Below are positions 33,688 through 42,382 of a stretch of 64,000 bases of DNA, piece after piece. Under the pieces are notes generated by a model. The model was not told where the DNA came from and did not search any database. It was given only the letters and a program-made list of their open reading frames with translations. Both the position numbers and the translations under genes were made by a program. Each line of letters starts with the position of its first letter. The first letter of the stretch is position 1. This stretch comes from Candidatus Krumholzibacteriota bacterium (GTDB lineage Bacteria > Krumholzibacteriota > Krumholzibacteriia > JAJRXK01). Location of the stretch: contig JAJDAC010000014.1 of assembly GCA_029262065.1 (NCBI GenBank), positions 186,001 to 250,000 on the forward strand. Direction: 5' to 3'.

Positions 33688-35663
33688 TGCCGCCGCGAAA
33701 CGGGGCCATGTCCGACTACCTACGTGTCCTCCGGTTACTGTTGCCGTATCGCGGTCGTCTGATCGCGTTGGCCGTGTGCGTGGTACTTGCTTCGGTGTTG
33801 TCCAGCGTGGGCATGACGTTCGTATCACCACTGCTGAAGATCGTGTTCGAAGAGGGTCTGCAGCCGCAGGTGGAAACCACGCTCGAGGCTGATGAGTCGG
33901 TCGTCACTGCGCCCGCCAATCCGAGCGCGTTGGAGACCTACATGCCGTCGGGCCTGGCGCGAGCCCGGCAAGCGGTGAACAACTGGCTGGACGCTCACCT
34001 GTACAAGGGAACGCCGCGAGACATGTTGAAGCGGCTGTGTGTGTGGCTGCTCGCGCTGTTTCTGGCCAAGAACCTGTTTACCGTGCTTCAGTCGTACTTC
34101 CAGGTCAGCCTGGAACATCGCGTGATCTACGACGTGCGCCAACGGCTCTTCGTCGCCGTCAAACGGCTTCCCATGTCGTTCTTCACCAACGAACGCACCG
34201 GGTATCTCATGAGCCGTATCATCATAGATGTGGACATGATGCGCGGCGCAATCGTGGGCGGGCTGGTGATCATCGTCAGCAATCTGCTCATGATCATCGT
34301 CGCTCTCACCATCGTCGTGGCCACGAGCTGGCAGCTGAGCCTGGCTACCCTGGTCATCGTGCCGCCCAACATGTTGCTCATGGGACTCATCAGCAAGCGT
34401 CTGCGTCGCGGTAGCCATCGCGTGCAAGAGGAAATGGGCGAGGCGGCCTCGGTACTGCAGGAAACCATCGCCGGTATTCGGGTGGTGAAGTCGTTTGGGC
34501 GGGCCGATGCCGTTGGCGACCGGTTCCAGGTTCGGAACTGGCGTTACTACCGTGCCTACGTGCACCTGAAATTGTTGGAGGCGTTGAGCAGCCCGGTGAG
34601 CGAAGTGCTTGGTGTGGTAACCGCGGTCCTGATCATCGCATTCGGCGGCAACATGGTCTTGCAGGGTCGCCTGGCCGCGCACGAATTGTTTCTGTTCCTG
34701 GGACTCATGTTGTGGGTCATTGGTCCGATCAAGAGTCTGATCAAAGTGAACAGCACCATCCAGCAGAGCCTGGCCGCGGCGGTGCGCGTCTTCGCCATCC
34801 TGGATCATGTCAGCGAGCCCGACGTGGTGGGAGGCAAGACCGACGTTACCACCGTCGAGGAGGGGTTGCGTTTCGAGCAGGTGAGCTTTGCCTACCGCGA
34901 CGACGAGCCGGTGCTCAGAGACATCGACCTGGATGTGCCCGCCGGCCAGGTCGTGGCCATTGTCGGCCCTTCCGGCGCGGGCAAGTCGACGCTCGTGGAC
35001 CTGGTGTCGCGCTTCTACGATCCCACGCACGGGCGGGTCACGCTCGACGGTGTGGACCTGCGAGAGCTTCGTCTGGCCACGCTGCGCGACCTGGTGGGTA
35101 TGGTGGCGCAGGAGGTCATTCTGTTCCACGACACCGTGGCCGCCAATATCACCTATGGCGCGACGGAGTCCTCTCCGGCGGCGATCGAGGCCGCGGCTCG
35201 CGCGGCCAATGCCCACGAATTCATCGAGCGCTTGCCGCACGGCTACGATACCGTGGTGGGCGAGCGGGGAACCCAACTCTCGGGCGGACAACGTCAGAGG
35301 CTGGCGATCGCGCGGGCGGTGTTGAAGGATCCTCCGATTCTCATCCTGGACGAAGCCACCAGCGCGCTCGATACGGCCAGCGAGAGACAGGTTCAGGAGG
35401 CCATGGAGCGGCTCATGCGCGGCCGCACCACGCTGGTCATCGCGCACCGGTTGTCCACGGTGACGCGGGCGAACCGTATCGTGGTGCTCGAAGAAGGACG
35501 CATCATCGAGTCTGGCACGCACGCCGAGTTGATGGCACAGACGGGCCCTTACCGGAGATTGTATGAACTCCAGTTCGAGCGACAGACCCCACTGCCTGGC
35601 GATCCTTCCGAACTGGCTGGGGGACCTGGTCATGAGTCTTCCCGCGCTGGCGGAGCTGCGTAG
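33687..35663 (+). CDS. msbA: MsbA-type ABC exporter (lipid A flippase family)
   Basis: A 658-residue half-transporter. The membrane domain (about 20-370) has six helices, with a long periplasmic loop between TM1 and TM2 carrying PVETTLEADESVVT-type sequence. The ATPase has Walker A GPSGAGKST at 427-435, signature LSGGQ at about 531 and Walker B ILILDEA at 551-557. The sequence resembles MsbA, and the LPS genes around it support flipping of core-lipid A to the periplasm. ATG at 33687 overlaps the previous stop; ATG 33708 is possible. The last 30 or so residues overlap the next gene out of frame. Confidence 0.87.
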   Translation: MPPRNGAMSDYLRVLRLLLPYRGRLIALAVCVVLASVLSSVGMTFVSPLLKIVFEEGLQPQVETTLEADESVVTAPANPSALETYMPSGLARARQAVNNWLDAHLYKGTPRDMLKRLCVWLLALFLAKNLFTVLQSYFQVSLEHRVIYDVRQRLFVAVKRLPMSFFTNERTGYLMSRIIIDVDMMRGAIVGGLVIIVSNLLMIIVALTIVVATSWQLSLATLVIVPPNMLLMGLISKRLRRGSHRVQEEMGEAASVLQETIAGIRVVKSFGRADAVGDRFQVRNWRYYRAYVHLKLLEALSSPVSEVLGVVTAVLIIAFGGNMVLQGRLAAHELFLFLGLMLWVIGPIKSLIKVNSTIQQSLAAAVRVFAILDHVSEPDVVGGKTDVTTVEEGLRFEQVSFAYRDDEPVLRDIDLDVPAGQVVAIVGPSGAGKSTLVDLVSRFYDPTHGRVTLDGVDLRELRLATLRDLVGMVAQEVILFHDTVAANITYGATESSPAAIEAAARAANAHEFIERLPHGYDTVVGERGTQLSGGQRQRLAIARAVLKDPPILILDEATSALDTASERQVQEAMERLMRGRTTLVIAHRLSTVTRANRIVVLEEGRIIESGTHAELMAQTGPYRRLYELQFERQTPLPGDPSELAGGPGHESSRAGGAA

Positions 35664-36612
35664 GCGCGGGCCGTTGTTGGCCGTGGGCTCGCGTGGCTTC
35701 CTGGATCTGCTCGAGGACAGCGGTCTCGTGGATCGAGCCCTCGCCTACGAGACGTTCGGCCCGCGCCGATCCTGGCGTACCACGTGGCGGGTGGCGCGCG
35801 CGGCGCGAAGCGTTGGCGTAGGCCAGTCCGTAGCGTTCCCGCCCAGCCTGCGCGCGGCGATACTTACATTTCTTACGGGTGCACCCGTGCGTCGTGGATT
35901 CACCGGCGATGGCGGCGGCCCCTTCCTGAATTTCTCGCGACCGGGGCCGGTCAGTCGAACTCGGCACCTGGTCGATCAGTGGCTGGAGCTCGTGGAGTCC
36001 GAGGCCAACGCCAGTTCCACGCCTTCACTTGTCGTTGGACCCAAGGGGACGGCGGGGTACGCGCGTCTGGCGACCGAGTTGGCCGCGAGCGGTCATCAGT
36101 TGTCGGACAATTGGTTGGTGTTGGCCCCGGGAGCCACGTACGGACCCACGAAGCGGTGGCCCGCGCGACACTTCGTATCGGTCGCGCAGCAACTGCGGGG
36201 GCGGTTCGGGTGGCGGGTTCTGGTGGTTGGCGGTTCCGACGTCGACGAGAAGAAACTGTGCGGGGAACTGGCGATGGCAACCGACGGAGTTTCCCTGGCC
36301 GGGCAAACCGACCTGCCGACGTTGGCGGCGGTGCTTTCCCGGGCCCGCGCTTTCGTGGGCAACGACAGCGGTCCGATGCACCTGGCCGCCGCGGTCGGAA
36401 CCCCCACGTTGGGGATCTTCGGTTCGACCAGTCCGGTCTGGACGGCACCGCGGGGACCGTTGGCGGCGGTATGGGGGCCCCACGCGGTTCCCTGCAGTCC
36501 CTGCTTTCGCAAGACCTGCCCGACGCAGATCGAGTGTCTGGAACAGCTGCCACCCGACGGTGCGGTGTCGGCGGTCGAAGGGCTGTTGGCGTCGGCGGGG
36601 AGCGCCTCGTGA
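35563..36612 (+). CDS. waaF: ADP-heptose:LPS heptosyltransferase (WaaF-like, GT9)
   Basis: A 349-residue GT9 enzyme. AILPNWLGDLVMSLPAL at the N-terminus, GAPVRRGFTGD, APGATYGPTKRWP, FVGNDSGPMHLAAAVGTPTLGIFG and CSPCFRKTCP are close to heptosyltransferase II (WaaF) signatures. The role, adding the second heptose to the inner core, is by family. It begins inside msbA, overlapping by 101 nt, and the LPNWLGD core cannot be moved downstream, so the overlap is real. It is linked to the next gene by GTGA. Confidence 0.88.
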   Translation: MNSSSSDRPHCLAILPNWLGDLVMSLPALAELRRRGPLLAVGSRGFLDLLEDSGLVDRALAYETFGPRRSWRTTWRVARAARSVGVGQSVAFPPSLRAAILTFLTGAPVRRGFTGDGGGPFLNFSRPGPVSRTRHLVDQWLELVESEANASSTPSLVVGPKGTAGYARLATELAASGHQLSDNWLVLAPGATYGPTKRWPARHFVSVAQQLRGRFGWRVLVVGGSDVDEKKLCGELAMATDGVSLAGQTDLPTLAAVLSRARAFVGNDSGPMHLAAAVGTPTLGIFGSTSPVWTAPRGPLAAVWGPHAVPCSPCFRKTCPTQIECLEQLPPDGAVSAVEGLLASAGSAS

Positions 36613-37646
36613 GTGCGACGCCGCCGGCCGCTTCCGACGTCCGACGCATCGTCGTAACCAGGCTGAGGTTCCTGGGCGACGTGGTCTTGAGTACGCCGTT
36701 GCTATCCGCGTTGCGCGCGGTGGCACCGACCGCACGCATCGACTACATCACGGACGCGCGATTCGCACCGGTTCTCGAGCACCATCCTGACGTCGATGTT
36801 GTGCACCCGATGGATCCGCGGGCGGGGATCGTTTCAACCTGGCGGTTGGCGCAACGCGTGCGCCGAGCGGATTGGTGGTTTGATCTTTTCGGCAACCCGC
36901 GCAGCGCAATGCTCACGGCCATGGCTCGCCCCCGATACTCGGTGGGGCCGGCCCGTGGACTGCGTAGCCGCGTATTCCACGAGCGGCGAGCTCGACCAGA
37001 GGGGGATCGCTCGGCCATCTTGCATCATCTGGACAAGCTGCGCCCCGTGCTCGGCCCACGGTATTCGACCCTGGACCTCGCAGACATCTCACTGGTGGTC
37101 ACGCCCGACGAAAGGGCGCGGGTCCTCGCGCAGGTACTCGGAGACGAGGTTCCGGGTGTGCTGCTGCACCCGGGAAGCAAGTGGCCGGACAAGGCCTGGC
37201 CGGCGGCCCGGTGGGTGGAGCTGGCGGCCTCGCTGCGCGAAGCGGGTGTGGGGCCCATGTGGCTGGTCACGCCGCCGGGTGAAGAGGCCATGGCCGATTC
37301 GGTAGCTCGACAGGCCGGTGCTGGACTGAGACGGTTGCCATTGCTGCCGCTTCGTGATCTCATGGCCGTAGTTGCCTTGAGCCGCGCGTACGTGGGCAAC
37401 GATGGCGGAATCCTGCACTGTGCAGTAGCGCTGCGTACGCCCAGCGTCGGGCTATTCGGACCAACGGATCCCGACATCTGGTTTCCCTACGAAAAGACGG
37501 GGCCATTCCGAGTGATTCACAACGATGTGGCTTTCGACGACCCGCGACGCAGTAGACTGGTGGAGCTACCCGTGAATGTGGTGGTGGCCGCTTTGCACGA
37601 GGTCTTGTCCCTCGCTCCCCCAGGTACGAGCCATGCCGCATCCTAA
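36609..37646 (+). CDS. GT9 heptosyltransferase family protein
   Basis: A 345-residue GT9 enzyme. Segments VVTRLRFLGDVVLSTPLL, LHPGSKWPDKAWPAARWVEL and AYVGNDGGILHCAVALRTPSVGLFGPTD are the family's donor-binding landmarks. It could be heptosyltransferase I (WaaC-like) or a core-branch enzyme; the family is too broad to choose. The GTG start overlaps the preceding stop, and its end overlaps the next GT9 gene by 14 nt. Confidence 0.86.
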   Translation: MSATPPAASDVRRIVVTRLRFLGDVVLSTPLLSALRAVAPTARIDYITDARFAPVLEHHPDVDVVHPMDPRAGIVSTWRLAQRVRRADWWFDLFGNPRSAMLTAMARPRYSVGPARGLRSRVFHERRARPEGDRSAILHHLDKLRPVLGPRYSTLDLADISLVVTPDERARVLAQVLGDEVPGVLLHPGSKWPDKAWPAARWVELAASLREAGVGPMWLVTPPGEEAMADSVARQAGAGLRRLPLLPLRDLMAVVALSRAYVGNDGGILHCAVALRTPSVGLFGPTDPDIWFPYEKTGPFRVIHNDVAFDDPRRSRLVELPVNVVVAALHEVLSLAPPGTSHAAS

Positions 37647-38682
37647 GCGCGTATTGCTCATCCGACGTAAGGCCATTGGAGACGTCATGGTCTCGCTGGC
37701 CGTGGCGGGGGCGCTGCGTCGGGCGTGGCCCGAGGCTCGTATCCACATGGTGGTGGATCTGTTCGCCGCCGACGCGGCCCGTGGCTGCCCGTACCTTGAC
37801 CAGGTGATCGTCTACGACCGTCGCGAGTACGCCACGGGCGACTCCCTGCGTCGCCTGCGCGCCGCAACCCAGTGGTTGCAACGGCTTCGACGCATGGAGT
37901 ACGACGCCGTGTTCGACCTCATGGGTACACCCCAGACTGCTCTTTGGACGCGGGTTACCGGCGCGCCGATTCGTGTGGGGAGGGTTCGCCGATTCCGATC
38001 GTGGGCCTATACCGATCGATTGCCGCAGAACCCCATTCCCCGTTTCGCGGGCGAGGAGTTCCTGGACTGGGTCCGTGTTCTGGGAATCGATCCTGGTCCG
38101 TGGCAGCCGGTACGGGTGTCGCGTTCCGATGACCTCGATCTCGACGTTCGCGCCGATCTGGCCGACCTGCGGCGCGGCGGCGGACCCTTGGTGGTAATCA
38201 ACCCCAGCGCATCGTGGAGTGCCAAGGCGTGGCCGGCACGATCCTTCGCGCGACTGGCGCAGCTTCTGGTTGAACAGGCAGATGCGTCGGTTCTGGTAGC
38301 GTGGGGACCGGGGGAAGAAACGGTGCGCGACGCGATTGTCCGGTTGGCCGACGGTGCCGCGCGTCCTCTACCCCAGACCGATCTGGCCAGTCTGGCGTGC
38401 TACCTGTCGGCGGCGGATCTCATGGTCACCACCGACAGCGGGCCCAAGCACATTGCCGTGGCCGAGGACACGCCTACGCTCACGGTTTTCGGAAGTACCG
38501 ATCCGCGCGGTTGGCAGCCGCCGGGGGCCGCGCACCGGTGGATCAGCCACGACGTACCGTGCCGGCCGTGCAACCTGACGGAGTGCACGGTGCCAGGCCA
38601 CCCGTGCCTGGACGACCTCACGCCCGAGCAGGTCCTGGCCGAAGCACTTCGCATGTTGTCGGCGTCGAGCGCTGCATCATGA
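37633..38682 (+). CDS. GT9 heptosyltransferase family protein
   Basis: A 349-residue GT9 enzyme: VLLIRRKAIGDVMVSLAVAGAL, VDLFAADAARGCPYLDQVI, VINPSASWSAKAWP, and MVTTDSGPKHIAVAEDTPTLTVFGSTD with CRPCNLTECTVPGHPCL. The Cys-rich CNLTEC tail is common in WaaQ-like core enzymes. The ATG at 37633 lies inside the previous gene. This is the third of three adjacent GT9 genes and the fourth in the locus, so each probably adds a different core sugar. Confidence 0.86.
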   Translation: MPHPKRVLLIRRKAIGDVMVSLAVAGALRRAWPEARIHMVVDLFAADAARGCPYLDQVIVYDRREYATGDSLRRLRAATQWLQRLRRMEYDAVFDLMGTPQTALWTRVTGAPIRVGRVRRFRSWAYTDRLPQNPIPRFAGEEFLDWVRVLGIDPGPWQPVRVSRSDDLDLDVRADLADLRRGGGPLVVINPSASWSAKAWPARSFARLAQLLVEQADASVLVAWGPGEETVRDAIVRLADGAARPLPQTDLASLACYLSAADLMVTTDSGPKHIAVAEDTPTLTVFGSTDPRGWQPPGAAHRWISHDVPCRPCNLTECTVPGHPCLDDLTPEQVLAEALRMLSASSAAS

Positions 38683-38692
38683 GCGAGAAGCG

Positions 38693-39553
38693 ATGAGCGG
38701 AGATACGCGTCCTTCCATTGGCGCGCTGATCATCACGTTCAATGAAGCCCATCGCATTGAGCAGTGTCTCCAATCGCTGGCGTTCTGCGACGAGCGCGTG
38801 GTGGTGGATTCGTTCAGCCAGGATGACACGGTCGAACGCGCATGCCGTGGCGCCGAACACGTCTACCAGCGTCGCTTCACCACGCACGCTGACCAGAAGA
38901 ACTGGGGCATGGCGCAGTTGCGAACCGATTGGATCCTGATCGTCGATGCCGACGAACGCGTGCCGGAGATGCTCGCGGCCGAGCTGGTTGCACTGACGCG
39001 ATCAGCGAAGGCATCGGGGTACTGGATCTACCGCGAGAACTGGTTCTTTGGAAGACGCATTCGCCACGCCGGTTGGGGGCGCGATCGTGTGCTGCGCTTC
39101 CTGAGGGCCCAAACCGGACGCTATACCGACCAGGCGGTGCACGAGGAGATACAGTTGGCGCCGGGGCATGAGCCGGGATTCACCCAGCACCGGCTCCGCC
39201 ACGAGAGCTTCACCGATTGGCCCACCACGTGGGAACGGGTCCTGCAATATTCCACCCGAGGTGCATTCGATATGTCCATGGCAGGAAAGAAGTTTCGGCT
39301 ATGGAAGCTCGTGATGTCGCCTCTCGTCCGCTTTTTCCGGCAGTATTTGGTCCAAGGGGGATTTCGCGAAGGAATCCACGGCCTGGTCCTTTGCGGCTTG
39401 GGGTCCACCGCGGTGTTCTTGCGCTGGGCCAAGCTGGGATTGGGCGAAACCAAGTTGATTCCTCCTGGGTCCCGTGCGATCTCTGGTGGAGGGGGACAAC
39501 TGCCCCCGCCGCGCGTAGAAGTAGTTCAGGGGCGGACGATCGCAGGGGCCTGA
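38693..39553 (+). CDS. GT2 glycosyltransferase (WaaE/LgtF-like)
   Basis: A 286-residue inverting glycosyltransferase. The GT-A fold shows ALIITFNEAHRIEQCLQSL, the DSFSQDDTVE loop and the LIVDADERVP motif, which coordinates the donor nucleotide. It resembles the WaaE/LgtF group that adds glucose to inner-core heptose. A C-terminal hydrophobic helix (YLVQGGFREGIHGLVLCG) may hold it at the membrane. It follows the heptosyltransferases by 10 nt. Confidence 0.85.
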   Translation: MSGDTRPSIGALIITFNEAHRIEQCLQSLAFCDERVVVDSFSQDDTVERACRGAEHVYQRRFTTHADQKNWGMAQLRTDWILIVDADERVPEMLAAELVALTRSAKASGYWIYRENWFFGRRIRHAGWGRDRVLRFLRAQTGRYTDQAVHEEIQLAPGHEPGFTQHRLRHESFTDWPTTWERVLQYSTRGAFDMSMAGKKFRLWKLVMSPLVRFFRQYLVQGGFREGIHGLVLCGLGSTAVFLRWAKLGLGETKLIPPGSRAISGGGGQLPPPRVEVVQGRTIAGA

Positions 39554-39566
39554 CCCGAGGAGCGGT

Positions 39567-40346
39567 GTGAAGATCTGGTCGATAGTACTTCTTGCGGGGC
39601 TCACCACGCAGGCGCCGACGGTGATGGCCGATTCGGGCGCCTTGATGCCGTTCGGTCCCGGTGAGGCCTGCACGTTCAGCATCGGGTACGGCGTCGTGAA
39701 CGCGGGCGAGGCTACCATTTCCGTGGAAGAGAACCGCGACTACTACGGCAAGCCCGTGTATCACGTGCGGACTCGGGCCCGCAGCAACCGCTTCTTCAGC
39801 ACGTTCTTCAAGGTGCGGGACCAGGTCGACAGCTACATCGACCGCGAGGAATTGTATTCGCACTACTACTCCAAGCAGTTGCGGGAAGGGGGGTATCGCC
39901 GCGACGTGGAAATCCACTTCGATCACGACGCGCAGATTGCCTACTTTCCCGACGGTCGCGAGGGCGAGATTCCCGCCGGCGTCCACGATGTTCTTTCGGC
40001 CTTCTTCCGCGTGCGCACGCTGGAATTGGAAACCGGGGCCGAGATCGAACTACCCACGCACGGCGACAAGGAGATGTACCAGCTCGTGGTCAAGGTGCAC
40101 GGCCGCGAAGAAATGGATACGGTGCTGGGTCTGGTCCGCTGCGTGAAGGTCCAACCAATGCTGAGGGACGAAGGCTTGTTCAAGCATCAGGGGGATCTGT
40201 TCGTGTGGCTTACCGACGATCCGCGCCATATTCCGGTTCGCATGCGCGCGAGCATTCCGGTAGGGGCCATCGAGGCCAAGCTAACCAAGTATCAGCCGCC
40301 GAACGAACGCGCCGCGGTTGATGAAACCGCGAGTCGCCAGCGCTGA
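39567..40346 (+). CDS. DUF3108 exported protein
   Basis: A 259-residue exported protein with a signal peptide (residues 3-21) and the DUF3108 body: MPFGPGEACTFSIGYG, VVNAGEATISVEE, RSNRFFSTFFKVRDQVDSYID, DVLSAFFRVRTLELETG and VRCVKVQPMLRDEGLFKHQG. DUF3108 proteins are periplasmic or outer-membrane beta proteins of unknown role. GTG start 14 nt after the GT2 gene, so it is likely part of the LPS operon. Confidence 0.82.
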   Translation: MKIWSIVLLAGLTTQAPTVMADSGALMPFGPGEACTFSIGYGVVNAGEATISVEENRDYYGKPVYHVRTRARSNRFFSTFFKVRDQVDSYIDREELYSHYYSKQLREGGYRRDVEIHFDHDAQIAYFPDGREGEIPAGVHDVLSAFFRVRTLELETGAEIELPTHGDKEMYQLVVKVHGREEMDTVLGLVRCVKVQPMLRDEGLFKHQGDLFVWLTDDPRHIPVRMRASIPVGAIEAKLTKYQPPNERAAVDETASRQR

Positions 40347-40352
40347 ACGGCG

Positions 40353-41630
40353 GTGTCGTTCTTGGCTCCTGAACATCGGATACGCGCCGATGTCGTCGTT
40401 TTCGGCGGCGGCATTGCGGGGCTATGGGCCCTGGCGCAAGCGGTCGCGGCCGGGCATGACGCCATCCTGCTGGAGAATCAGTCCCTTGGATACGGACAGT
40501 CGCGGCAGGCGCAGGGCATCATCCACGGTGGTGGCAAGTACGCGCTGCGCGGCGTGGGTGATGTAGCCGCCATGCGAGCCATCCGTGACATGCCAGCGCG
40601 ATGGCGCTCGCATCTGAGTGGCGAAGCGGAGCCCGATCTTTCCGCGGCCACCACACTATCGTCGGTGTGTCACCTGTGGCTGCCGCGGGGAAGTTGGCGT
40701 GCCCGACTGGAGAGTTGGGGAATGGTTCCCGTTCTCACAAGCGCCAACGTTCTGGCGTCGCGTCCCCGCAAGCTCGCACGATCAGAATGGCCGTCGCCGC
40801 TGGACACCAGCGCGGTCGCGGTGATGCAGATGGATGAGCCGGTCCTGGATACGCGCTCGGTGCTGTCGGCCTTGGCCACTCCGTTGCTGAACCGGGTGTT
40901 TGCCTACCAGGGTCCCGGCGAAGACGACACCCAAAGCGATGCCGCCGTGCAGTTCATGCGCCGCGATGACATCTGGAACGAGGTCCACGTTCGACCGGCC
41001 GCGGACGAACGCCCGGTGGCGATCGAGGCGGGTGCCTTCGTGTTGGCCGCCGGACGCGGGAACGCGGCGTTGCTATCGCGGGCCGACGTGGACCCTTCGA
41101 TCATGCAGACGCGTCCGCTGCGCATGGTCATGTTGCGCGGGAATCTACCCAAGATGTACGGGCACTGCGTGTTCGGGGGCAAGACGCGGATCACGATCAC
41201 CTCGGCCACCATGAGCGACGGTTCAACTTGCTGGCAGTTGGGTGGCGAGATCGCCGAGGCCGGTGTGGATGACGAATCAATGAAGCAGACGCTGCGACGG
41301 ACGAAGAGCGAACTGGCGCGGTGCCTGCCGGGGTTCTCACTGAGTGGGTTGCGGATCGCCAGCTATCGAGCGGTTCGCGCCGAGGCGAAGGACCCGCAGA
41401 ATCGGCGGCCAAGTGGCGTGCATCTGGAACGCGTGGGCGCGAATGCGTGGGTCGTGTGGCCCACGAAGTGGGCGCTCGCACCATTGCTCGCCGAAGAAAT
41501 CGTGGCGCAACTGCCAGCGCCGGCGGTACCAGCGGTGGGGGCCGACCGTGCCATGGCCCAGTTTGGTTTTCCGGTTCCCGAATTGGCCCCCTTTCCCTGG
41601 GAAGAGGCACGATGGATCGACGTCGACTAG
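40353..41630 (+). CDS. FAD-dependent oxidoreductase (DAO superfamily)
   Basis: A 425-residue flavoprotein. The Rossmann motif FGGGIAGLWALAQA lies near residues 17-30. SRQAQGIIHGGGKYAL is the loop found in glycerol-3-phosphate dehydrogenase-like and related DAO enzymes. RPLRMVMLRGN and VWPTKWALAPLLAEE occur later. The substrate is not predictable. Only 6 nt follow DUF3108, and the end overlaps the aldo/keto reductase by 19 nt, so it is co-expressed; a role in making or modifying a sugar or glycerol moiety of LPS is conjecture. Confidence 0.85.
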   Translation: MSFLAPEHRIRADVVVFGGGIAGLWALAQAVAAGHDAILLENQSLGYGQSRQAQGIIHGGGKYALRGVGDVAAMRAIRDMPARWRSHLSGEAEPDLSAATTLSSVCHLWLPRGSWRARLESWGMVPVLTSANVLASRPRKLARSEWPSPLDTSAVAVMQMDEPVLDTRSVLSALATPLLNRVFAYQGPGEDDTQSDAAVQFMRRDDIWNEVHVRPAADERPVAIEAGAFVLAAGRGNAALLSRADVDPSIMQTRPLRMVMLRGNLPKMYGHCVFGGKTRITITSATMSDGSTCWQLGGEIAEAGVDDESMKQTLRRTKSELARCLPGFSLSGLRIASYRAVRAEAKDPQNRRPSGVHLERVGANAWVVWPTKWALAPLLAEEIVAQLPAPAVPAVGADRAMAQFGFPVPELAPFPWEEARWIDVD

Positions 41631-42382
41631 GCCGGACGGACATCGAGGTGTCTCGCTTGGGCTTGGGCACCGTGAAGTTCGGCCGCAATACCGGAGTCAA
41701 GTATCCGCGGGCGTTCGAATTGCCGAGTGATCGTGAGATCCTCGAGCTGCTCGAGCTGGCGGTGGCCGGTGGCATCAACCTGCTCGATACCGCTCCCGCC
41801 TACGGTACCAGTGAGGAACGATTGGCTCCGTTTCTGCGCCAACATCGCGATGATGTGGTTTTGTGCACCAAGGCCGGAGAGGTCTACGGTCCGTCGGGTT
41901 CCCATTTCGATTTTTCTCCGGCCGCACTCACCACCAGTGCCGAGAACAGTTTGCGGCGCCTGGGGGTTGAAGTGGTGGACCTGCTTCTGTTGCACTCCGA
42001 CGGTCGCGACGTTGCACGGCTGGTTGACGACGGCGCCGCCGATACCCTCCTTGAATTGAAACGGCGGGGCCTGGTCCGCGCCGTGGGCATATCGGCGAAG
42101 ACGGTGGCGGGCATTGAGGCCGGCGCCGCGGTGTTGGACGTCGTGATGGCACCACTCAGCGCGGCCGAGCAAAGCCTGGCGTCGGCGCTGGCGCAGGCTC
42201 ACGCCGATGGATCTGGCGTGCTGGCCATTAAAACCATGGCCAGTGGCCACGCGGCGGTGGCGTCGACACCAACGGAGTCGTTGCGTGGGGTACTGAACGA
42301 ACGGTTCGTGGATTGCGCCGTGCTGGGGACAATTTCGCCGGCGCATCTGCGGGACGCCATGGCGCTCTTGCCAAGCGACTAG
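41612..42382 (+). CDS. Aldo/keto reductase family protein
   Basis: A 256-residue protein of the aldo/keto reductase superfamily. The N-terminus LGRTDIEVSRLGLGTVKFG is typical. The catalytic set is present: Asp and Tyr in LLDTAPAYGTSE, Lys in LCTKAG and His in LLLLHSDG. It has a shorter C-terminus than most members. The substrate is unknown. It starts inside the FAD oxidoreductase, so the two may act in sequence. Its TAG stop shares the CTAG palindrome with the stop of the convergent glycosyltransferase. Confidence 0.87.
   Translation: MDRRRLGRTDIEVSRLGLGTVKFGRNTGVKYPRAFELPSDREILELLELAVAGGINLLDTAPAYGTSEERLAPFLRQHRDDVVLCTKAGEVYGPSGSHFDFSPAALTTSAENSLRRLGVEVVDLLLLHSDGRDVARLVDDGAADTLLELKRRGLVRAVGISAKTVAGIEAGAAVLDVVMAPLSAAEQSLASALAQAHADGSGVLAIKTMASGHAAVASTPTESLRGVLNERFVDCAVLGTISPAHLRDAMALLPSD

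Noticed and set aside
33825-35633. 602-residue minus-strand open frame over msbA
   Set aside because: GC-rich codon bias makes long antisense frames; no family features, while msbA on the + strand is unmistakable.
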